A stretch of 64,000 nt of DNA from Leclercia adecarboxylata (GTDB taxonomy: Bacteria; Pseudomonadota; Gammaproteobacteria; Enterobacterales; Enterobacteriaceae): positions 496,001 through 560,000 of the forward strand of contig NZ_CP040889.1 of the NCBI RefSeq assembly GCF_006171285.1, read 5' to 3'. The translations under genes and the position numbers were made by a program. Shown here piece after piece: positions 21,530-31,302 of this stretch; the stretch's first letter is position 1; the number at the start of each line of letters is the position of its first letter. Below the pieces are notes generated by a model. That model made no database searches, was not told the origin of the DNA, and was given only the letters and a program-made list of their open reading frames with translations.

Positions 21530-21588
21530 TGCACCATCATGGTTCGCAAAGGCCATTGTCGCACCATAACGGGGTTCCATTATGGTGC
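21530..21588. promoter_or_regulatory. NtrC-like enhancer sites upstream of hisJ
   Basis: TGCACCATCATGGTTCG (21530-21546) matches 14 of 17 positions of the NtrC consensus TGCACYAWWWTGGTGCA. Next to it, GCACCATAA (21561-21569) and TTATGGTGC (21580-21588) form an inverted repeat of NtrC half-sites. They lie about 125-185 bases upstream of the predicted sigma-54 start, the usual enhancer distance, and just behind argT. Confidence 0.65.
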
Positions 21589-21605
21589 GCACCCGTCAGT
21601 TTCGG

Positions 21606-22388
21606 TTAATCGCCGTAAACGTTGAAGTCGAAGTATTTCTTCGCCAGTTTGTCGTAGGTTCCGTCTTTACGCAGTTCAGTAAAGGCTTTATCAAACGCCG
21701 CTTTCAGCTCAGCATCGTCCTTACGCAGACCGATCCCGGTGCCGTCACCGAAGTATTTTTTGTCTTTGACGGAAGGACCCGCAAAGGCAAACTCTTTACC
21801 CGCAGGCTGTTTCAGGAAGCCTTCGCTGGCGGCAACTTCATCCTGGAATGCGGCATCCAGACGCCCTGCGGCCAGGTCAGAATAGATCAGATCCTGGTTC
21901 TGGTATGCCACCACGTCCACGCCCTTCTCACGCCAGTTGGCATTGGCGAAACCTTCCTGGGTTGAGCCCTGCAGCACGCCAACGTGCTTGCCTTTCAGCG
22001 AGTCAATGGTCGGCTGGATTGGGGAACCTTTGGCGGCAATCAGACGTGAGTCCGCAGCGTAGAGCTTCTCAGAGAAGGCGATCTCCTGCTGACGCTTCTC
22101 GGTGATTGAGAGCGAGGAGATGATCGCGTCAATCTTCTTGGCTTTCAGGGAGGGGATCAGCGCGTCGAAGTCGCTGCCCACCCAGGTGCATTTCACGGAC
22201 ATGCGTTTGCACATCTCATTTCCCAGGTCGATATCAAACCCGACGAAATCCCCCTTCGCATCTTTCGATGAGAATGGCGCATAGGTAGCGTCTGTACCGA
22301 TACGTACGTTCTGAGGGAGCGCCGCAAAGCTGCTTGCCGCTGCACTTAATCCCACCAGCAAAGACAGAGCCAAAACCGTCTTCTTCAT
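21606..22388 (-). CDS. argT: Lysine/arginine/ornithine-binding periplasmic protein ArgT
   Basis: Periplasmic binding protein for Lys, Arg and Orn that uses the same HisQMP2 permease. It has 260 residues, a paralogue of hisJ (duplicate tandem genes). The signal peptide runs to about residue 22 (AASSFA), with the mature start [17 protein letters not shown]. It has the signature [13 protein letters not shown] and the same disulfide cysteine pair. It has its own sigma-54 promoter upstream; no terminator T run is seen between argT and hisJ, so read-through is possible. Confidence 0.97.
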   Translation of the reverse strand: MKKTVLALSLLVGLSAAASSFAALPQNVRIGTDATYAPFSSKDAKGDFVGFDIDLGNEMCKRMSVKCTWVGSDFDALIPSLKAKKIDAIISSLSITEKRQQEIAFSEKLYAADSRLIAAKGSPIQPTIDSLKGKHVGVLQGSTQEGFANANWREKGVDVVAYQNQDLIYSDLAAGRLDAAFQDEVAASEGFLKQPAGKEFAFAGPSVKDKKYFGDGTGIGLRKDDAELKAAFDKAFTELRKDGTYDKLAKKYFDFNVYGD

Positions 22389-22456
22389 ACATTACCCTCA
22401 AGTGTCGTGATTTTCTTATGTAATAGATTGTGTTGTGTGTTGTTGCAGGCGATCTC

Positions 22457-22474
22457 TTGCAGGTCTTATGCCAC
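22457..22474 (-). promoter_or_regulatory. Sigma-54 promoter of argT
   Basis: Minus strand TGGCATAAGACCTGCA has the invariant GG and GC separated by exactly 10 bases (22471-22472 and 22459-22460). The predicted start is near 22447, about 58 bases before the ATG. E. coli argT is a known RpoN/NtrC target. A weaker NtrC half-site (AATGGTG) lies upstream near 22536. Confidence 0.75.
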
Positions 22475-22629
22475 ATTGCGTTCATAGCAAAATTACGGCG
22501 TTAAATATGTTAACGAAAGGTTGCAGGATTGCCTTAATGGTGAAAGATAGCAGGTCTGCCAAACGAACCGCAGTGGCGGGAAGGGAAAAAAGGAATTAAA
22601 TGTTGAGGATATGATCGCTGTTGCAGAAT

Positions 22630-22646
22630 TGCCCTGAAACAGGGCA
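22630..22646 (-). repeat. Small perfect hairpin after ubiX
   Basis: TGCCCTG and CAGGGCA with a three-base loop, about 40 bases past the ubiX stop. It has no T run, so it is at most a weak 3'-end structure. Confidence 0.5.
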
Positions 22647-22685
22647 CGTTGCGCCGATCTGCCCCCGGACAGGACATCTTTTCCG

Positions 22686-23255
22686 TCAGGCGCCCTGCCA
22701 GCGGGTAAAGAGATCGTCCGGAAGGTCAATGTCGAACTGGTCGATAACCCGGTTCACGGTTTGATTGATCACGTCATCAAGCGATTGCGGGCGGTGATAA
22801 AACGCCGGCACCGGGGGCATAATCACCGCGCCCAGTTCCGCCGCCTGGGTCATCAGACGCAGGTGGCCCAGATGAAGCGGGGTTTCGCGTACGCACAGCA
22901 CCAGCGGACGGCGCTCTTTCAGCACCACGTCGGCCGCGCGGGTCACCAGCGTATCGGTATAGCTGTTGACGATACCCGAGAGGGTTTTGATGGAACAGGG
23001 CAGGATCACCATGCCCGCGGTTTTAAACGATCCGGAGGAGATGCTGGCGGCGATATCGCGCGCATCGTGTATCACGTCGGCTAACGCCTGAACGTCACGC
23101 AGGGAATAATCGGTTTCCAGAGAGAGGGTCTGACGCGCGGCCTGGCTCATCACCAGATGGGTTTCAACCTCGGCGACGTCGCGCAATACCTGCAGCAAAC
23201 GGACACCGTAAATCGCGCCGCTGGCCCCTGAGATCCCTACTATTAATCGTTTCAT
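22686..23255 (-). CDS. ubiX: Flavin prenyltransferase UbiX
   Basis: Makes prenylated FMN, the cofactor of the UbiD decarboxylase in ubiquinone synthesis. It has 189 residues. The flavin-binding N terminus MKRLIVGISGASGAIYGVRLL, the SSGSF loop, and the RRPLVLCVRETPLH and PVPAFYHRPQ motifs are intact. The start at 23255 matches E. coli; upstream in-frame codons are non-homologous. It lies 89 bases after purF, with a hairpin in the gap, in the purR-controlled cvpA-purF-ubiX unit. Confidence 0.96.
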   Translation of the reverse strand: MKRLIVGISGASGAIYGVRLLQVLRDVAEVETHLVMSQAARQTLSLETDYSLRDVQALADVIHDARDIAASISSGSFKTAGMVILPCSIKTLSGIVNSYTDTLVTRAADVVLKERRPLVLCVRETPLHLGHLRLMTQAAELGAVIMPPVPAFYHRPQSLDDVINQTVNRVIDQFDIDLPDDLFTRWQGA

Positions 23256-23312
23256 GATGTTCGCCCTTGCTGTTACAGGGCTGACTGTGCAGGATTTTGG
23301 CGGGAGTTGCAA

Positions 23313-23332
23313 GCGAGGGCGGACGCCCTCGC
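23313..23332 (-). repeat. Hairpin between purF and ubiX
   Basis: GCGAGGGCG/GCCCTCGC stem just after the purF stop, with no T tract. It is a probable mRNA stability or attenuation element in the gap. Confidence 0.55.
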
Positions 23333-23344
23333 CTGTTATAGCGA

Positions 23345-24862
23345 TTAACCTTCGTTGTGCATCTCTAAGCTTTCGAGATCGTTCGCCAGCTGCACGGCTT
23401 TCGCATCGTCGTTGCGCAGCGAATCGAGGTAATCCAGGTATTTCTGATCGACGTCTTTGGTCACGTAGATACCGTTAAACACCGAGCACTCAAACTGCTG
23501 AATGTCTGGATTTTCGGCACGCACCGCGTCAATCAGATCGTTCAGATCCTGGAAAATCAGGCCGTCGGCACCGATGATCTGGCGGATCTCGTCCACTTCA
23601 CGACCGTGGGCAATGAGCTCGTTGGCGGTCGGCATGTCAATACCGTAGACGTTCGGGAAGCGAATTTCCGGTGCCGCAGAGGCCAGATAGACCTTCTTCG
23701 CACCCGCTTCACGGGCCATCTCGATAATCTGCTCAGAAGTGGTGCCACGCACGATGGAGTCATCCACCAGCAGCACGTTCTTGTCGCGGAATTCAGCGCG
23801 GTTGGCGTTCAGCTTGCGGCGCACCGATTTACGGCGCAGCTGCTGGCCCGGCATGATAAAGGTACGGCCAACGTAGCGGTTCTTCACGAAGCCCTGACGG
23901 TACGGTTTACCCAGAATACGCGCCATCTCCAGTGCGATATCGCAGGAGGTTTCCGGGATTGGGATCACCACGTCGATATCCAGGTCTTCCCACTCGCGGG
24001 CAATCTTCTCGCCGAGCTTGGTGCCCATGTTGACGCGGGCGCTGTAGACGGAGATTTTGTCGATGAAGGAGTCCGGACGGGCAAAGTAGACGTATTCGAA
24101 CAGGCACGGATTACTGACCGGGTTCTCTGCACACTGACGGGTAAACAGCTGGCCTTTTTCGGTGATGTACACCGCTTCGCCAGGTGCGACGTCACGCAGG
24201 AACTCAAAGCCCAGGGTATCGAGCGCCACGCTTTCAGACGCCACCATATACTCGGTGCGGCCGTCGCCAATGTCGCGCTTGCCCAGCACCAGCGGGCGGA
24301 TGCCGTTCGGGTCACGGAAGGCGACCATACCGTGGCCGATAATCATCGCTACGCAGGCATAGGCACCGCGAATCAGACGGTTAGTGGCAGCCACAGCAGC
24401 AAAAATGTTGTCTGCTTCCAGCGGATAGTGACGGAAGTTGTCCAGCTCGCTGGCAAAGATGTTAAGCAGGATTTCAGAATCAGAGGTGGTGTTAATGTGA
24501 CGACGCTTCTCTTCAAACAGCTTCTTACGCAACTCGTGAGCGTTGGTCAGGTTGCCGTTGTGGGCAAGCGTGATGCCATACGGCGAGTTAACGTAGAACG
24601 GCTGGGCTTCAGAGGCGCTGGAACTGCCAGCAGTCGGGTAACGAACGTGACCAATACCCATGTTGCCCTGAAGACGCTGCATATGGCGGGCTTCAAACAC
24701 ATCGTTTACCAGGCCGTTGGCCTTACGTAAACGGAAGCAGTTGTGTGCATCAATGGTGATGATACCCGCAGCATCCTGCCCACGGTGCTGAAGCACCGAT
24801 AATGCGTCATAAATAGACTGGTTTACCGGCATGAAACCGGCGATACCGACAATACCGCACAT
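23345..24862 (-). CDS. purF: Amidophosphoribosyltransferase PurF
   Basis: First committed step of purine synthesis: PRPP + glutamine to 5-phosphoribosylamine. It has 505 residues, as in E. coli. It is an Ntn glutamine amidotransferase with catalytic Cys2 ([10 protein letters not shown]), followed by the phosphoribosyltransferase domain with PRPP loop [17 protein letters not shown] (about 362-378). No leader peptide precedes Cys2, typical of proteobacteria. It is 33 bases downstream of cvpA and controlled by the PurR box ahead of cvpA. Confidence 0.98.
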   Translation of the reverse strand: MCGIVGIAGFMPVNQSIYDALSVLQHRGQDAAGIITIDAHNCFRLRKANGLVNDVFEARHMQRLQGNMGIGHVRYPTAGSSSASEAQPFYVNSPYGITLAHNGNLTNAHELRKKLFEEKRRHINTTSDSEILLNIFASELDNFRHYPLEADNIFAAVAATNRLIRGAYACVAMIIGHGMVAFRDPNGIRPLVLGKRDIGDGRTEYMVASESVALDTLGFEFLRDVAPGEAVYITEKGQLFTRQCAENPVSNPCLFEYVYFARPDSFIDKISVYSARVNMGTKLGEKIAREWEDLDIDVVIPIPETSCDIALEMARILGKPYRQGFVKNRYVGRTFIMPGQQLRRKSVRRKLNANRAEFRDKNVLLVDDSIVRGTTSEQIIEMAREAGAKKVYLASAAPEIRFPNVYGIDMPTANELIAHGREVDEIRQIIGADGLIFQDLNDLIDAVRAENPDIQQFECSVFNGIYVTKDVDQKYLDYLDSLRNDDAKAVQLANDLESLEMHNEG

Positions 24863-24895
24863 TCGTCATTTCCTCGTTAAGCCACATCTCAGGGT

Positions 24896-25384
24896 TTATG
24901 CCCTGGGCAAAAAACTCGACGAGCTTTGCAGATAGTCAAAGAACCATCTGATGATGAAGCTGAACTGCGGGATAAGCTGCGATTTCTGCCAGTCTTCACT
25001 CTTTGAGAACCCGGTAAAGGTATCAAGGAAGAAGAGTATCGCGGCGACAATCAGCGCGCCTCGCAATGCTCCGAAGCAGATCCCCAGCACCCTGTCCGTT
25101 CCTGACAACCCGGTTTTCTCAACCAGCTGGCCAATCACGTAGTTAACAATGGCGCCGACAATCAGCGTCGCGATAAACAGCACCGCGATGGCAATCCCAT
25201 TTCGAACCAGTTCATCTTCAAAGCCCGTGAACCAGACAGACAGGTAAGTGTAGTAATGACTGGCAACAAAGAAGGCACAGCCCCAGGTTACCAGCGATAA
25301 CGCTTCACGAACAAAGCCACGGATCAGGCTAACCAGACAGGAAAAACCTATCACCGCAATGATGGCGTAATCAATCCAGACCAT
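24896..25384 (-). CDS. cvpA: Colicin V production protein CvpA
   Basis: Inner-membrane protein, required for colicin V production from plasmids; its chromosomal role concerns envelope stress/bile tolerance in enterics. It has 162 residues (same as E. coli). Four hydrophobic helices are seen (about 5-22, 29-46, 64-86 and 101-121). It is the first gene of the purF operon and carries the PurR box about 57-72 bases upstream of its start. Confidence 0.95.
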   Translation of the reverse strand: MVWIDYAIIAVIGFSCLVSLIRGFVREALSLVTWGCAFFVASHYYTYLSVWFTGFEDELVRNGIAIAVLFIATLIVGAIVNYVIGQLVEKTGLSGTDRVLGICFGALRGALIVAAILFFLDTFTGFSKSEDWQKSQLIPQFSFIIRWFFDYLQSSSSFLPRA

Positions 25385-25440
25385 ATGTGTCCCACGATCA
25401 AACGCCCTGTCATCCAGTTCGGGGCGAATTCTAACAGAAA

Positions 25441-25456
25441 AAGAAAACGTTTGCGT
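25441..25456 (-). promoter_or_regulatory. PurR operator of the cvpA-purF-ubiX operon
   Basis: AAGAAAACGTTTGCGT matches the PurR consensus ANGCAAACGTTTNCNT at nearly every position. It lies 57-72 bases upstream of the cvpA start, as in E. coli, where purine excess represses purF through PurR. Confidence 0.85.
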
Positions 25457-25480
25457 AGGGATTTCCTTCCCGCGCGTAAA

Positions 25481-25511
25481 TAAAAAAAGCGCTGAAAAAA
25501 TATTCAGCGCC
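25481..25511 (-). terminator. Terminator of dedD
   Basis: Minus-strand stem GCGCTGAA/TTCAGCGC followed by TTTTTTTATTT, in the dedD-cvpA gap and just upstream of the PurR box. Confidence 0.85.
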
Positions 25512-25544
25512 GTGGGCAGTTTGCGCCTCTGCGGACGTCTGCCT

Positions 25545-25627
25545 CCCCCTCACCCCGGCCCTCTCCCTCAAGGGAGAGGGGGGAATTCATCCCCTCGCCC
25601 CTCCGGGGAGAGGGTCAGGGTGAGGGG
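25545..25627. repeat. Dispersed GC-rich hairpin repeat, two inverted copies
   Basis: Two oppositely oriented units of the CCCTCACCCTGACCCTCTCC type, each with its own short hairpin (CCCTCTCCC/GGGAGAGGG), flank a short spacer. A third copy is at 36996-37032. Such units are common short extragenic repeats in Enterobacter-like genomes. Confidence 0.8.
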
Positions 25628-25639
25628 AAAATACTTACA

Positions 25640-26347
25640 TCAATTCACGCTGTAGTTCATCACTACGCCGCTCAGACCCGAGAGCTGATTAAGCTCTCCA
25701 AGCGACCCCTTCAGCTTGTCTCTCGACGCATCCGGGCCCACGAGAATACGGGTGATTTTACCCTGTACCGGCGTGGAAGGTGAAGTGTAAACGCGATACC
25801 CGGCGCCACGAAGCTTAGCCACTACCTCGTTGACCTTATCGGCATTTTTGAGCGCCCCAAGCTGCACAACATAGGCTTTGCCGGTTGGAGCAGGCTTCTC
25901 TTCAGCGGCCGGTTTGGCCGGTGGGGTTTCTGTGGCCGCCGCCAGCTGCTGGCTGGTGTTATCGCGCTGCGGTTTCGGCTGCGGCTTTTCAGCCGGTTTC
26001 GGCTTTTGCACCGGTTTTGGCGCGTACTGTTCTACCGGGGCCGCAACGGGATCCAGCTCGTTGTTATTCCCGGCAGCCAGACGCGACGGATCTAAAGATG
26101 GGGCCGCAGCATCGCCCGCCCGCACCTCTTCGGCGGCCCCTTCAGGTGGCTGCGCTGGCAGGGCCTGCGTCGCCGCTGGCAGCATATCCGGCTCATCCCG
26201 GTCGCCGGGTTTCGGCACCAGCGGGATCGCCGCGAACTCATCCTGGTAATGCTTTTTCTGTCCATCAAGCAGCCCGGGGAGAATAATCACCCCCAGCGCC
26301 ACCAGCACAATGGTGCCTGCTAAACGGTTCTGAAACTTACTTGCCAC
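25640..26347 (-). CDS. dedD: Cell division protein DedD (SPOR domain)
   Basis: Bitopic inner-membrane protein that binds septal glycan and promotes constriction with FtsN. It has 235 residues (E. coli 220). It has an N-terminal transmembrane helix (about 8-27), a long Pro/Lys/Ala/Glu-rich periplasmic linker (about 60-155, longer than in E. coli) and a C-terminal SPOR domain (about 160-235, GKAYVVQLGALKNADKVN). The start GTG at 26347 has GGGGAGA upstream and aligns with E. coli MASKFQNRL; it overlaps the end of folC by 11 bases. A terminator lies downstream. Confidence 0.94.
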   Translation of the reverse strand: MASKFQNRLAGTIVLVALGVIILPGLLDGQKKHYQDEFAAIPLVPKPGDRDEPDMLPAATQALPAQPPEGAAEEVRAGDAAAPSLDPSRLAAGNNNELDPVAAPVEQYAPKPVQKPKPAEKPQPKPQRDNTSQQLAAATETPPAKPAAEEKPAPTGKAYVVQLGALKNADKVNEVVAKLRGAGYRVYTSPSTPVQGKITRILVGPDASRDKLKGSLGELNQLSGLSGVVMNYSVN

Positions 26348-27605
26348 CGGTTCTCCCCGCATCCATTACGTCCATGACATGTGCCACCGTGTGGAATGAA
26401 CCACACACCAGCACGGTATCTTCTGGGCTGGCGTCTGCCATTGCCGCACGCCATGCCAGCTCCACGCTTGCAAAGCTTTTGCCCTCGCCGAGATGTTCCA
26501 TCAGCTGTTCGGCAGTCGCCCCGCGTGGGCCTTCCAGAGGTGCACAATACCAGCTATCGACAACACTCTCCATGCAGGCCAGCGTGCCGCCAATATCTTT
26601 ATCATGAAGCATACCGATAACCGCCAGTACGCGCCCGGTTTTTGGCAATGATTTGAGACGTCCCGCGAGATACGCCGCGGCATGAGGGTTATGCGCCACA
26701 TCCAGAATCAGACGTGGTGATTCGCTGACTATCTGGAAGCGCCCGGCCAGAATCGCATTCTGAATACCGTCACGCATCGCCTGCTCGCTCACCGCCAGAC
26801 CGCTGGCGCGCAGCGCGGCCAGCGCCGTCGCGGCATTCGGCTGCGGTACCTGGGGCAGCGGCAGGTTCTCCAGCGCGCCCACGGCATCTTCAAAGCGCCA
26901 GTTGCTTTCCGTCACGCTGTAGCGCCAGTCCACGTCGCGACGCTTAAGCAGCGCCCCTTTTTCCTGCGCCACATCGGCGATGGTGTGCGGCATATCGGGT
27001 TCGCCGACGATCGCCGGTTTGCCTGGGCGGAAGATACCGGCTTTTTCACGGCCAATGCTTTCGCGATCGGGCCCCAGCCAGTCGGTATGATCCAGCGCGA
27101 TGCTGGTGACCACCGCCACATCCGGGTCGACGATATTGGTGGCATCCAGACGCCCGCCTAAACCGACCTCGAGGATCACCACGTCGAGCTGCGCCTGCTT
27201 AAACAGCCACAGCGCGGACAGCGTGCCATATTCAAAATAGGTCAGGGAAATCTCGCCGCGCGCGGCTTCGATTTCGGCAAAAGCGGCGGTGTGCGCCGAT
27301 TCCGCCAGCTCCGTGTTCTGCACCCGCACGCGCTCGGTATAGCGCACCAGATGCGGCGAGCTGTAGACCCCCACTTTGTACCCTGCAGCCATCAGCATGG
27401 CTTCCAGGGTGCGGCAGGTGGTGCCTTTGCCGTTGGTGCCCGCCACGGTGAAAACAAAGGGAGCCGGTTTCAGAACATCAAGGCGCGCCGCTACCTGGCT
27501 TACGCGCTCAAGTCCCATGTCGATGGCTTTACTGTGCAGGTTTTCCAGATAAGAAAGCCACGCGGCCAGGGGCGACGTGGCTTGGGGAAGAGTGATATTT
27601 TCCAT
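26337..27605 (-). CDS. folC: Dihydrofolate/folylpolyglutamate synthase FolC
   Basis: Bifunctional enzyme that adds glutamate to dihydropteroate and extends folate polyglutamates. It has 422 residues, as in E. coli. The P-loop is FTVAGTNGKGTTCRTLE (about 52-68), and the conserved EVGLGGRLDATNIV (about 146-159) and DVAHNPHAAAYL motifs are present. It sits 68 bases after accD across a strong hairpin terminator and overlaps dedD. Confidence 0.97.
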   Translation of the reverse strand: MENITLPQATSPLAAWLSYLENLHSKAIDMGLERVSQVAARLDVLKPAPFVFTVAGTNGKGTTCRTLEAMLMAAGYKVGVYSSPHLVRYTERVRVQNTELAESAHTAAFAEIEAARGEISLTYFEYGTLSALWLFKQAQLDVVILEVGLGGRLDATNIVDPDVAVVTSIALDHTDWLGPDRESIGREKAGIFRPGKPAIVGEPDMPHTIADVAQEKGALLKRRDVDWRYSVTESNWRFEDAVGALENLPLPQVPQPNAATALAALRASGLAVSEQAMRDGIQNAILAGRFQIVSESPRLILDVAHNPHAAAYLAGRLKSLPKTGRVLAVIGMLHDKDIGGTLACMESVVDSWYCAPLEGPRGATAEQLMEHLGEGKSFASVELAWRAAMADASPEDTVLVCGSFHTVAHVMDVMDAGRTGGK

Positions 27606-27636
27606 GATGCGCGCTTTTCAGTTACGGTTAGAAAGC

Positions 27637-27667
27637 AAAAGGGCAGTGCCACTGGCCCTGCCCTTTT
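27637..27667 (-). terminator. Terminator/attenuator between accD and folC
   Basis: Stem AAAAGGGCAG.../...CTGCCCTTTT directly after the accD stop, followed by TTTT. Confidence 0.8.
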
Positions 27668-27673
27668 CAGTTA

Positions 27674-28579
27674 TCAGGCCTCGGGTTCCTGATCCGGTAC
27701 GACCACGCCTTCGCGCGGCTCATCCGGGCTCGGCGACGGCAGATTCATCAGCTTCGCCAGAACGCTGGCCAGTTTCAGGCGCATTTCCGGACGGCGGACG
27801 ATCATGTCGATAGCGCCTTTCTCGATAAGGAACTCACTGCGCTGGAAACCCGGCGGCAGCTTTTCACGTACCGTTTGTTCGATTACACGCGGGCCGGCAA
27901 AGCCGATCAGCGCTTTCGGTTCAGCGATGTTCAGATCGCCCAGCATCGCGAAACTTGCCGATACGCCGCCCATGGTCGGGTCGGTCAGTACGGAGATGTA
28001 CGGCAGACCGCGCTCCTGCATTTTCGCCAGCGCTGCAGAGGTTTTTGCCATCTGCATCAGCGACATCAGCGCTTCCTGCATACGGGCACCACCGGACGCG
28101 GAGAAGCAGATCAGCGGACAGTTGTCTTCCAGCGCCTGCTCAACGGCACGCACGAAGCGCGCGCCCACTACAGAACCCATTGAGCCGCCCATAAAGGAGA
28201 ACTCAAACGCCGCTGCGACAACCGGCATCTCGTGCAGAGTGCCTTTCATCACGACCAGAGCGTCTTTCTCGCCGGTCTCTTTCTGTGCAGAGGCCAGACG
28301 GTCTTTGTATTTTTTGGAGTCACGGAACTTCAGCACATCTTTCGGCTCAAGCTCGCTGCCCAGTTCAACCAGAGAACCTTCATCCAGCAGGCTATGCAGG
28401 CGATTACGCGCCGACATACGCATGTGGTGATCGCACTTCGGACAAACTTCCAGATTACGCTCCAGCTCGGCGCGGTACAGAACCTGGCCACAGCTGTCAC
28501 ATTTCGTCCACACCCCTTCAGGAATACTCGCTTTGCGGGTTGGGGTGATATTGCTTTTAATTCGTTCAATCCAGCTCAT
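27674..28579 (-). CDS. accD: Acetyl-CoA carboxylase carboxyltransferase beta subunit AccD
   Basis: Beta subunit of the carboxyltransferase of acetyl-CoA carboxylase (AccA2D2), first step of fatty acid synthesis. It has 301 residues (E. coli 304). The N-terminal zinc finger has Cys27, Cys30, Cys46 and Cys49, used also for binding its own mRNA in E. coli. The crotonase-fold oxyanion loops are in GGSMGSVVG and [14 protein letters not shown]. The start at 28579 ([10 protein letters not shown]) matches E. coli. It stands in the dedA-accD-folC-dedD order. Confidence 0.97.
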   Translation of the reverse strand: MSWIERIKSNITPTRKASIPEGVWTKCDSCGQVLYRAELERNLEVCPKCDHHMRMSARNRLHSLLDEGSLVELGSELEPKDVLKFRDSKKYKDRLASAQKETGEKDALVVMKGTLHEMPVVAAAFEFSFMGGSMGSVVGARFVRAVEQALEDNCPLICFSASGGARMQEALMSLMQMAKTSAALAKMQERGLPYISVLTDPTMGGVSASFAMLGDLNIAEPKALIGFAGPRVIEQTVREKLPPGFQRSEFLIEKGAIDMIVRRPEMRLKLASVLAKLMNLPSPSPDEPREGVVVPDQEPEA

Positions 28580-28721
28580 TGATAACCTTTCTGCCTGAAC
28601 CAGGTTTGCTGCAAGGGGCGCATAATGCCATTTTTGCCCCCGACAGACCATGAATGTTGCACATTAAAACATAACAGCCCGAAACTTTGGATAAAAAAGT
28701 GGTCGAACCGCAGTCGTGCTT

Positions 28722-29381
28722 TTATTTTGCTTGTTTTGCCGCCGCGCGTCGGTGACGAATCACTTCGATGACGCCTGGCAGAATCGAAACCACAATAATC
28801 CCTACGATCAGCAGCTTAAGGTTTTCCTGGATCATAGGAATGGTGCCGAAGAAATAGCCCGCGTAGGTAAAGCTCAGCACCCATAACAGCGCACCGGTGA
28901 CGTTATAGAGCGCAAACTGACGGTACGACATGTGGCCCATACCCGCAACAAAGGGGGCAAAGGTTCTGACGATGGGCACAAAACGGGCGAGAATAATCGT
29001 TTTGCCGCCGTGTTTTTCATAAAACGCATGGGTTTTATCGAGATAGCTGCGACGGAAAATCTTCGAATCCGGGTTACTGAACAACCGATCGCCAAAAAGC
29101 CGACCTATAGTGTAGTTCACCGCATCGCCAAGGATCGCGGCGATAAGCATCAGCACGACCATCAGATGCACGTTGATATCGTTGGTTTCCAGCGACGCCA
29201 GCGCCCCCGCCACGAACAGCAGCGAATCGCCCGGTAAGAACGGCGTCACCACCAGACCGGTTTCACAAAACAGGATCAGGAACAGAATGGCATACACCCA
29301 GACGCCATAATCGGCGACCAGCTCTGCCAGGTGAACATCAATATGCAGAATGAAATCAATCAGAAAGCGAATAAAATCCAT
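28722..29381 (-). CDS. dedA: DedA family inner-membrane protein
   Basis: Polytopic inner-membrane protein of the DedA/SNARE-associated (VTT) family, functioning as lipid scramblase/flippase-type protein with roles in envelope homeostasis. It has 219 residues. The family hallmark loop [18 protein letters not shown] (about 130-147) and the acidic membrane residues E39 and D51 in [18 protein letters not shown] are present. It lies 28 bases after truA, so it belongs to the pdxB-usg-truA-dedA unit. Confidence 0.94.
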   Translation of the reverse strand: MDFIRFLIDFILHIDVHLAELVADYGVWVYAILFLILFCETGLVVTPFLPGDSLLFVAGALASLETNDINVHLMVVLMLIAAILGDAVNYTIGRLFGDRLFSNPDSKIFRRSYLDKTHAFYEKHGGKTIILARFVPIVRTFAPFVAGMGHMSYRQFALYNVTGALLWVLSFTYAGYFFGTIPMIQENLKLLIVGIIVVSILPGVIEVIRHRRAAAKQAK

Positions 29382-29409
29382 ATTGTCTAAACCTTAATTG
29401 CCACGGCTA

Positions 29410-30222
29410 TCAGTCCGCTAAAAACAGCGGGCCCATTGGCGGTTTTGGAAGGTCAAATCGATCCGGGTAATCCACCGAGACCAGATACAGCCCTTCCGCT
29501 TTCGCCGTTGCTGCCGCCAGCGTTCTGTCCTTCGCTGCCAGCAACTCTGCAATCCAGCTCTCCGGCTGGTGTCCGGCGCCTACTTCCATCAGGCTGCCTG
29601 TAATATTCCTGACCATATGATGAACAAAAGCGTTCGCTTTGATATCCACCACCACATACGCGCCATGACGGCTGACGTTAATGTGCATCACGTTGCGCCA
29701 CGGGGTACGCGACTGGCACTGGACGGCACGAAAAGAGGTGAAGTCGTTCTCGCCAATCAGCGCCTGCGCCGCACGGTGCATGCGATCGGCATCCAGCGGT
29801 TCGTAAAAATGGGTGACGCCCTGGCCCAACACTGCCGGACGAAGACGCTGGTTATAGATGATGTAGCGGTAACGGCGCGCGGTGGCGCTGAAACGCGCAT
29901 GAAAATCATCCGGCACATTTTTGACCCACCGTACCGCGATGTCACCAGGCAAATTCGCATTTACCCCTAACGTCCAGGCCGCGTCTTTACGCACCGCGGT
30001 GGTTTCAAAGTGAACCACCTGCCCCGTACCGTGCACACCGGCGTCGGTTCGACCCGCGCACAGAACATTGATAGGCTCATTCGCGACCTGAGAGAGCGCC
30101 TTCTCCAGCTTCTCCTGGACGCTGCGTACCTCGTTCTGACGCTGCCAGCCATAGTATTTACTGCCATCGTATTCAATCCCGAGAGCAATTCTATGGACCG
30201 GCTTTTGTTCCACTTCAGACAT
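29410..30222 (-). CDS. truA: tRNA pseudouridine(38-40) synthase TruA
   Basis: Forms pseudouridine at positions 38-40 of tRNA anticodon arms. It has 270 residues, as in E. coli. Catalytic Asp60 is in [18 protein letters not shown]. The start codon overlaps the usg stop by one base (TGATG), so translation is coupled to usg, as in E. coli (hisT operon). Confidence 0.97.
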   Translation of the reverse strand: MSEVEQKPVHRIALGIEYDGSKYYGWQRQNEVRSVQEKLEKALSQVANEPINVLCAGRTDAGVHGTGQVVHFETTAVRKDAAWTLGVNANLPGDIAVRWVKNVPDDFHARFSATARRYRYIIYNQRLRPAVLGQGVTHFYEPLDADRMHRAAQALIGENDFTSFRAVQCQSRTPWRNVMHINVSRHGAYVVVDIKANAFVHHMVRNITGSLMEVGAGHQPESWIAELLAAKDRTLAAATAKAEGLYLVSVDYPDRFDLPKPPMGPLFLAD

Positions 30223-31235
30223 CAGTACAGATACTCCTGCACCAGCTTCTCAGCGATTTTAACCGCCATCAGCGCGCCGCCGAAACGCACGTTATCGGCT
30301 ACCGACCAGAACTGAACCTGCTCCGGCATGCCGTAATCGTTGCGCACGCAGCCAACTGAGAGGCGGGCATTGCCCGTGGCGTCGCCCACCTGGGTCGGGA
30401 ACTCGCGCTCTTCGGAGAGCTCAATATCTTCGCCACGGCCAAAGGCGTCACGCGCCTCTTCCGCCGCCAGCGGGCGCATGGCTTCAAAGCTCACCATCTG
30501 GGCATGGCCGTAGAACACCGGCGACTGCACGCAGTTGGCGGAGATCATCAGCCCTTCGTCCTGCAGGATCTTACGCACTTCATCGACGATACGGCGCTCT
30601 TCGCGCACGCTGCCTTCGCGATCCGGCAGCAGGGGCAGCATGTTGAAGGCCAGCTGACGGCCAAAGAAGTCATCTTCGTCCACCGGGATACCGTTCAGCA
30701 GCTTCGCGCTCTGTCCGGCAAGGGCATCCACCGCTTTTTTACCGTGGGCGGAGACCGACAGCAGGCTGGTGACGGTGATGCGGGATAAACCGCCTTCGTC
30801 GATCAGCGGCTTCAGAGCGGTTAACAGCTGGCTGGTCAGGCTGTCCGGTACGGCGATGATGTTACGGTTGCGGTAGTCGGCCAGCACGAACGGATTGACG
30901 TCCGGCACGACCAACGGTACGTCCGGCTCAAGGGCAAACAGGCCGCTTAAATCGATGACCAGACAGCCGGCGTTGGTGGCGTCTTCAATATAGGCCGCGG
31001 AGGCTTCAGCCCCGGCCGCGAAAAAGGCCAGCTGCGCCTGGGTCCAGTCGAACTCAGCCGCGTCCTGAACGCGTACCGATTTGCCCTCATAACGCAGATG
31101 CTCACCTGCGCTCTCGTTACGCGCCAGGGCATAGATGTCGCCCACCGGGAACTGACGCTCAGCAAGGGTTTCGAGCAGGGCTTCGCCCACGGCGCCCGTT
31201 GCGCCCAGTATGGCAATGTTCCAGCCTTCAGACAT
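30222..31235 (-). CDS. usg: Usg protein, aspartate-semialdehyde dehydrogenase family
   Basis: Protein of the aspartate-semialdehyde dehydrogenase superfamily whose exact role is unknown. It has 337 residues, as in E. coli. The Rossmann motif is [17 protein letters not shown] (8-24). The usual ASADH catalytic Cys region (a NCxTxxxxxxxxPL-type motif) is not conserved: the visible sequence here is [20 protein letters not shown], with no Cys in it, so enzyme activity is doubtful. It is in the pdxB-usg-truA-dedA operon. Confidence 0.94.
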   Translation of the reverse strand: MSEGWNIAILGATGAVGEALLETLAERQFPVGDIYALARNESAGEHLRYEGKSVRVQDAAEFDWTQAQLAFFAAGAEASAAYIEDATNAGCLVIDLSGLFALEPDVPLVVPDVNPFVLADYRNRNIIAVPDSLTSQLLTALKPLIDEGGLSRITVTSLLSVSAHGKKAVDALAGQSAKLLNGIPVDEDDFFGRQLAFNMLPLLPDREGSVREERRIVDEVRKILQDEGLMISANCVQSPVFYGHAQMVSFEAMRPLAAEEARDAFGRGEDIELSEEREFPTQVGDATGNARLSVGCVRNDYGMPEQVQFWSVADNVRFGGALMAVKIAEKLVQEYLY

Positions 31236-31251
31236 GGTGGTTTACTCCAGA

Positions 31252-31290
31252 AATAAAAAAGCGTCCCCGGCGGAGTATCCGTCAGGGAGC
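31252..31290 (-). terminator. Terminator between pdxB and usg
   Basis: Minus-strand imperfect stem TCCCTGACGG/CCGCCGGGGA followed by CGCTTTTTTATTT. It is probably partial, since usg follows closely and has no clear own promoter. Confidence 0.7.
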
Positions 31291-31302
31291 ATTAAGAAGA
31301 CA

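Noticed and set aside
21561..21588. Rho-independent terminator of argT
   Set aside because: The inverted repeat lacks a T run and its arms match NtrC half-sites, so a regulatory role is more likely.
23606..24730. A 374-residue plus-strand frame opposite purF
   Set aside because: Antisense to purF, with no family resemblance and no start signal.
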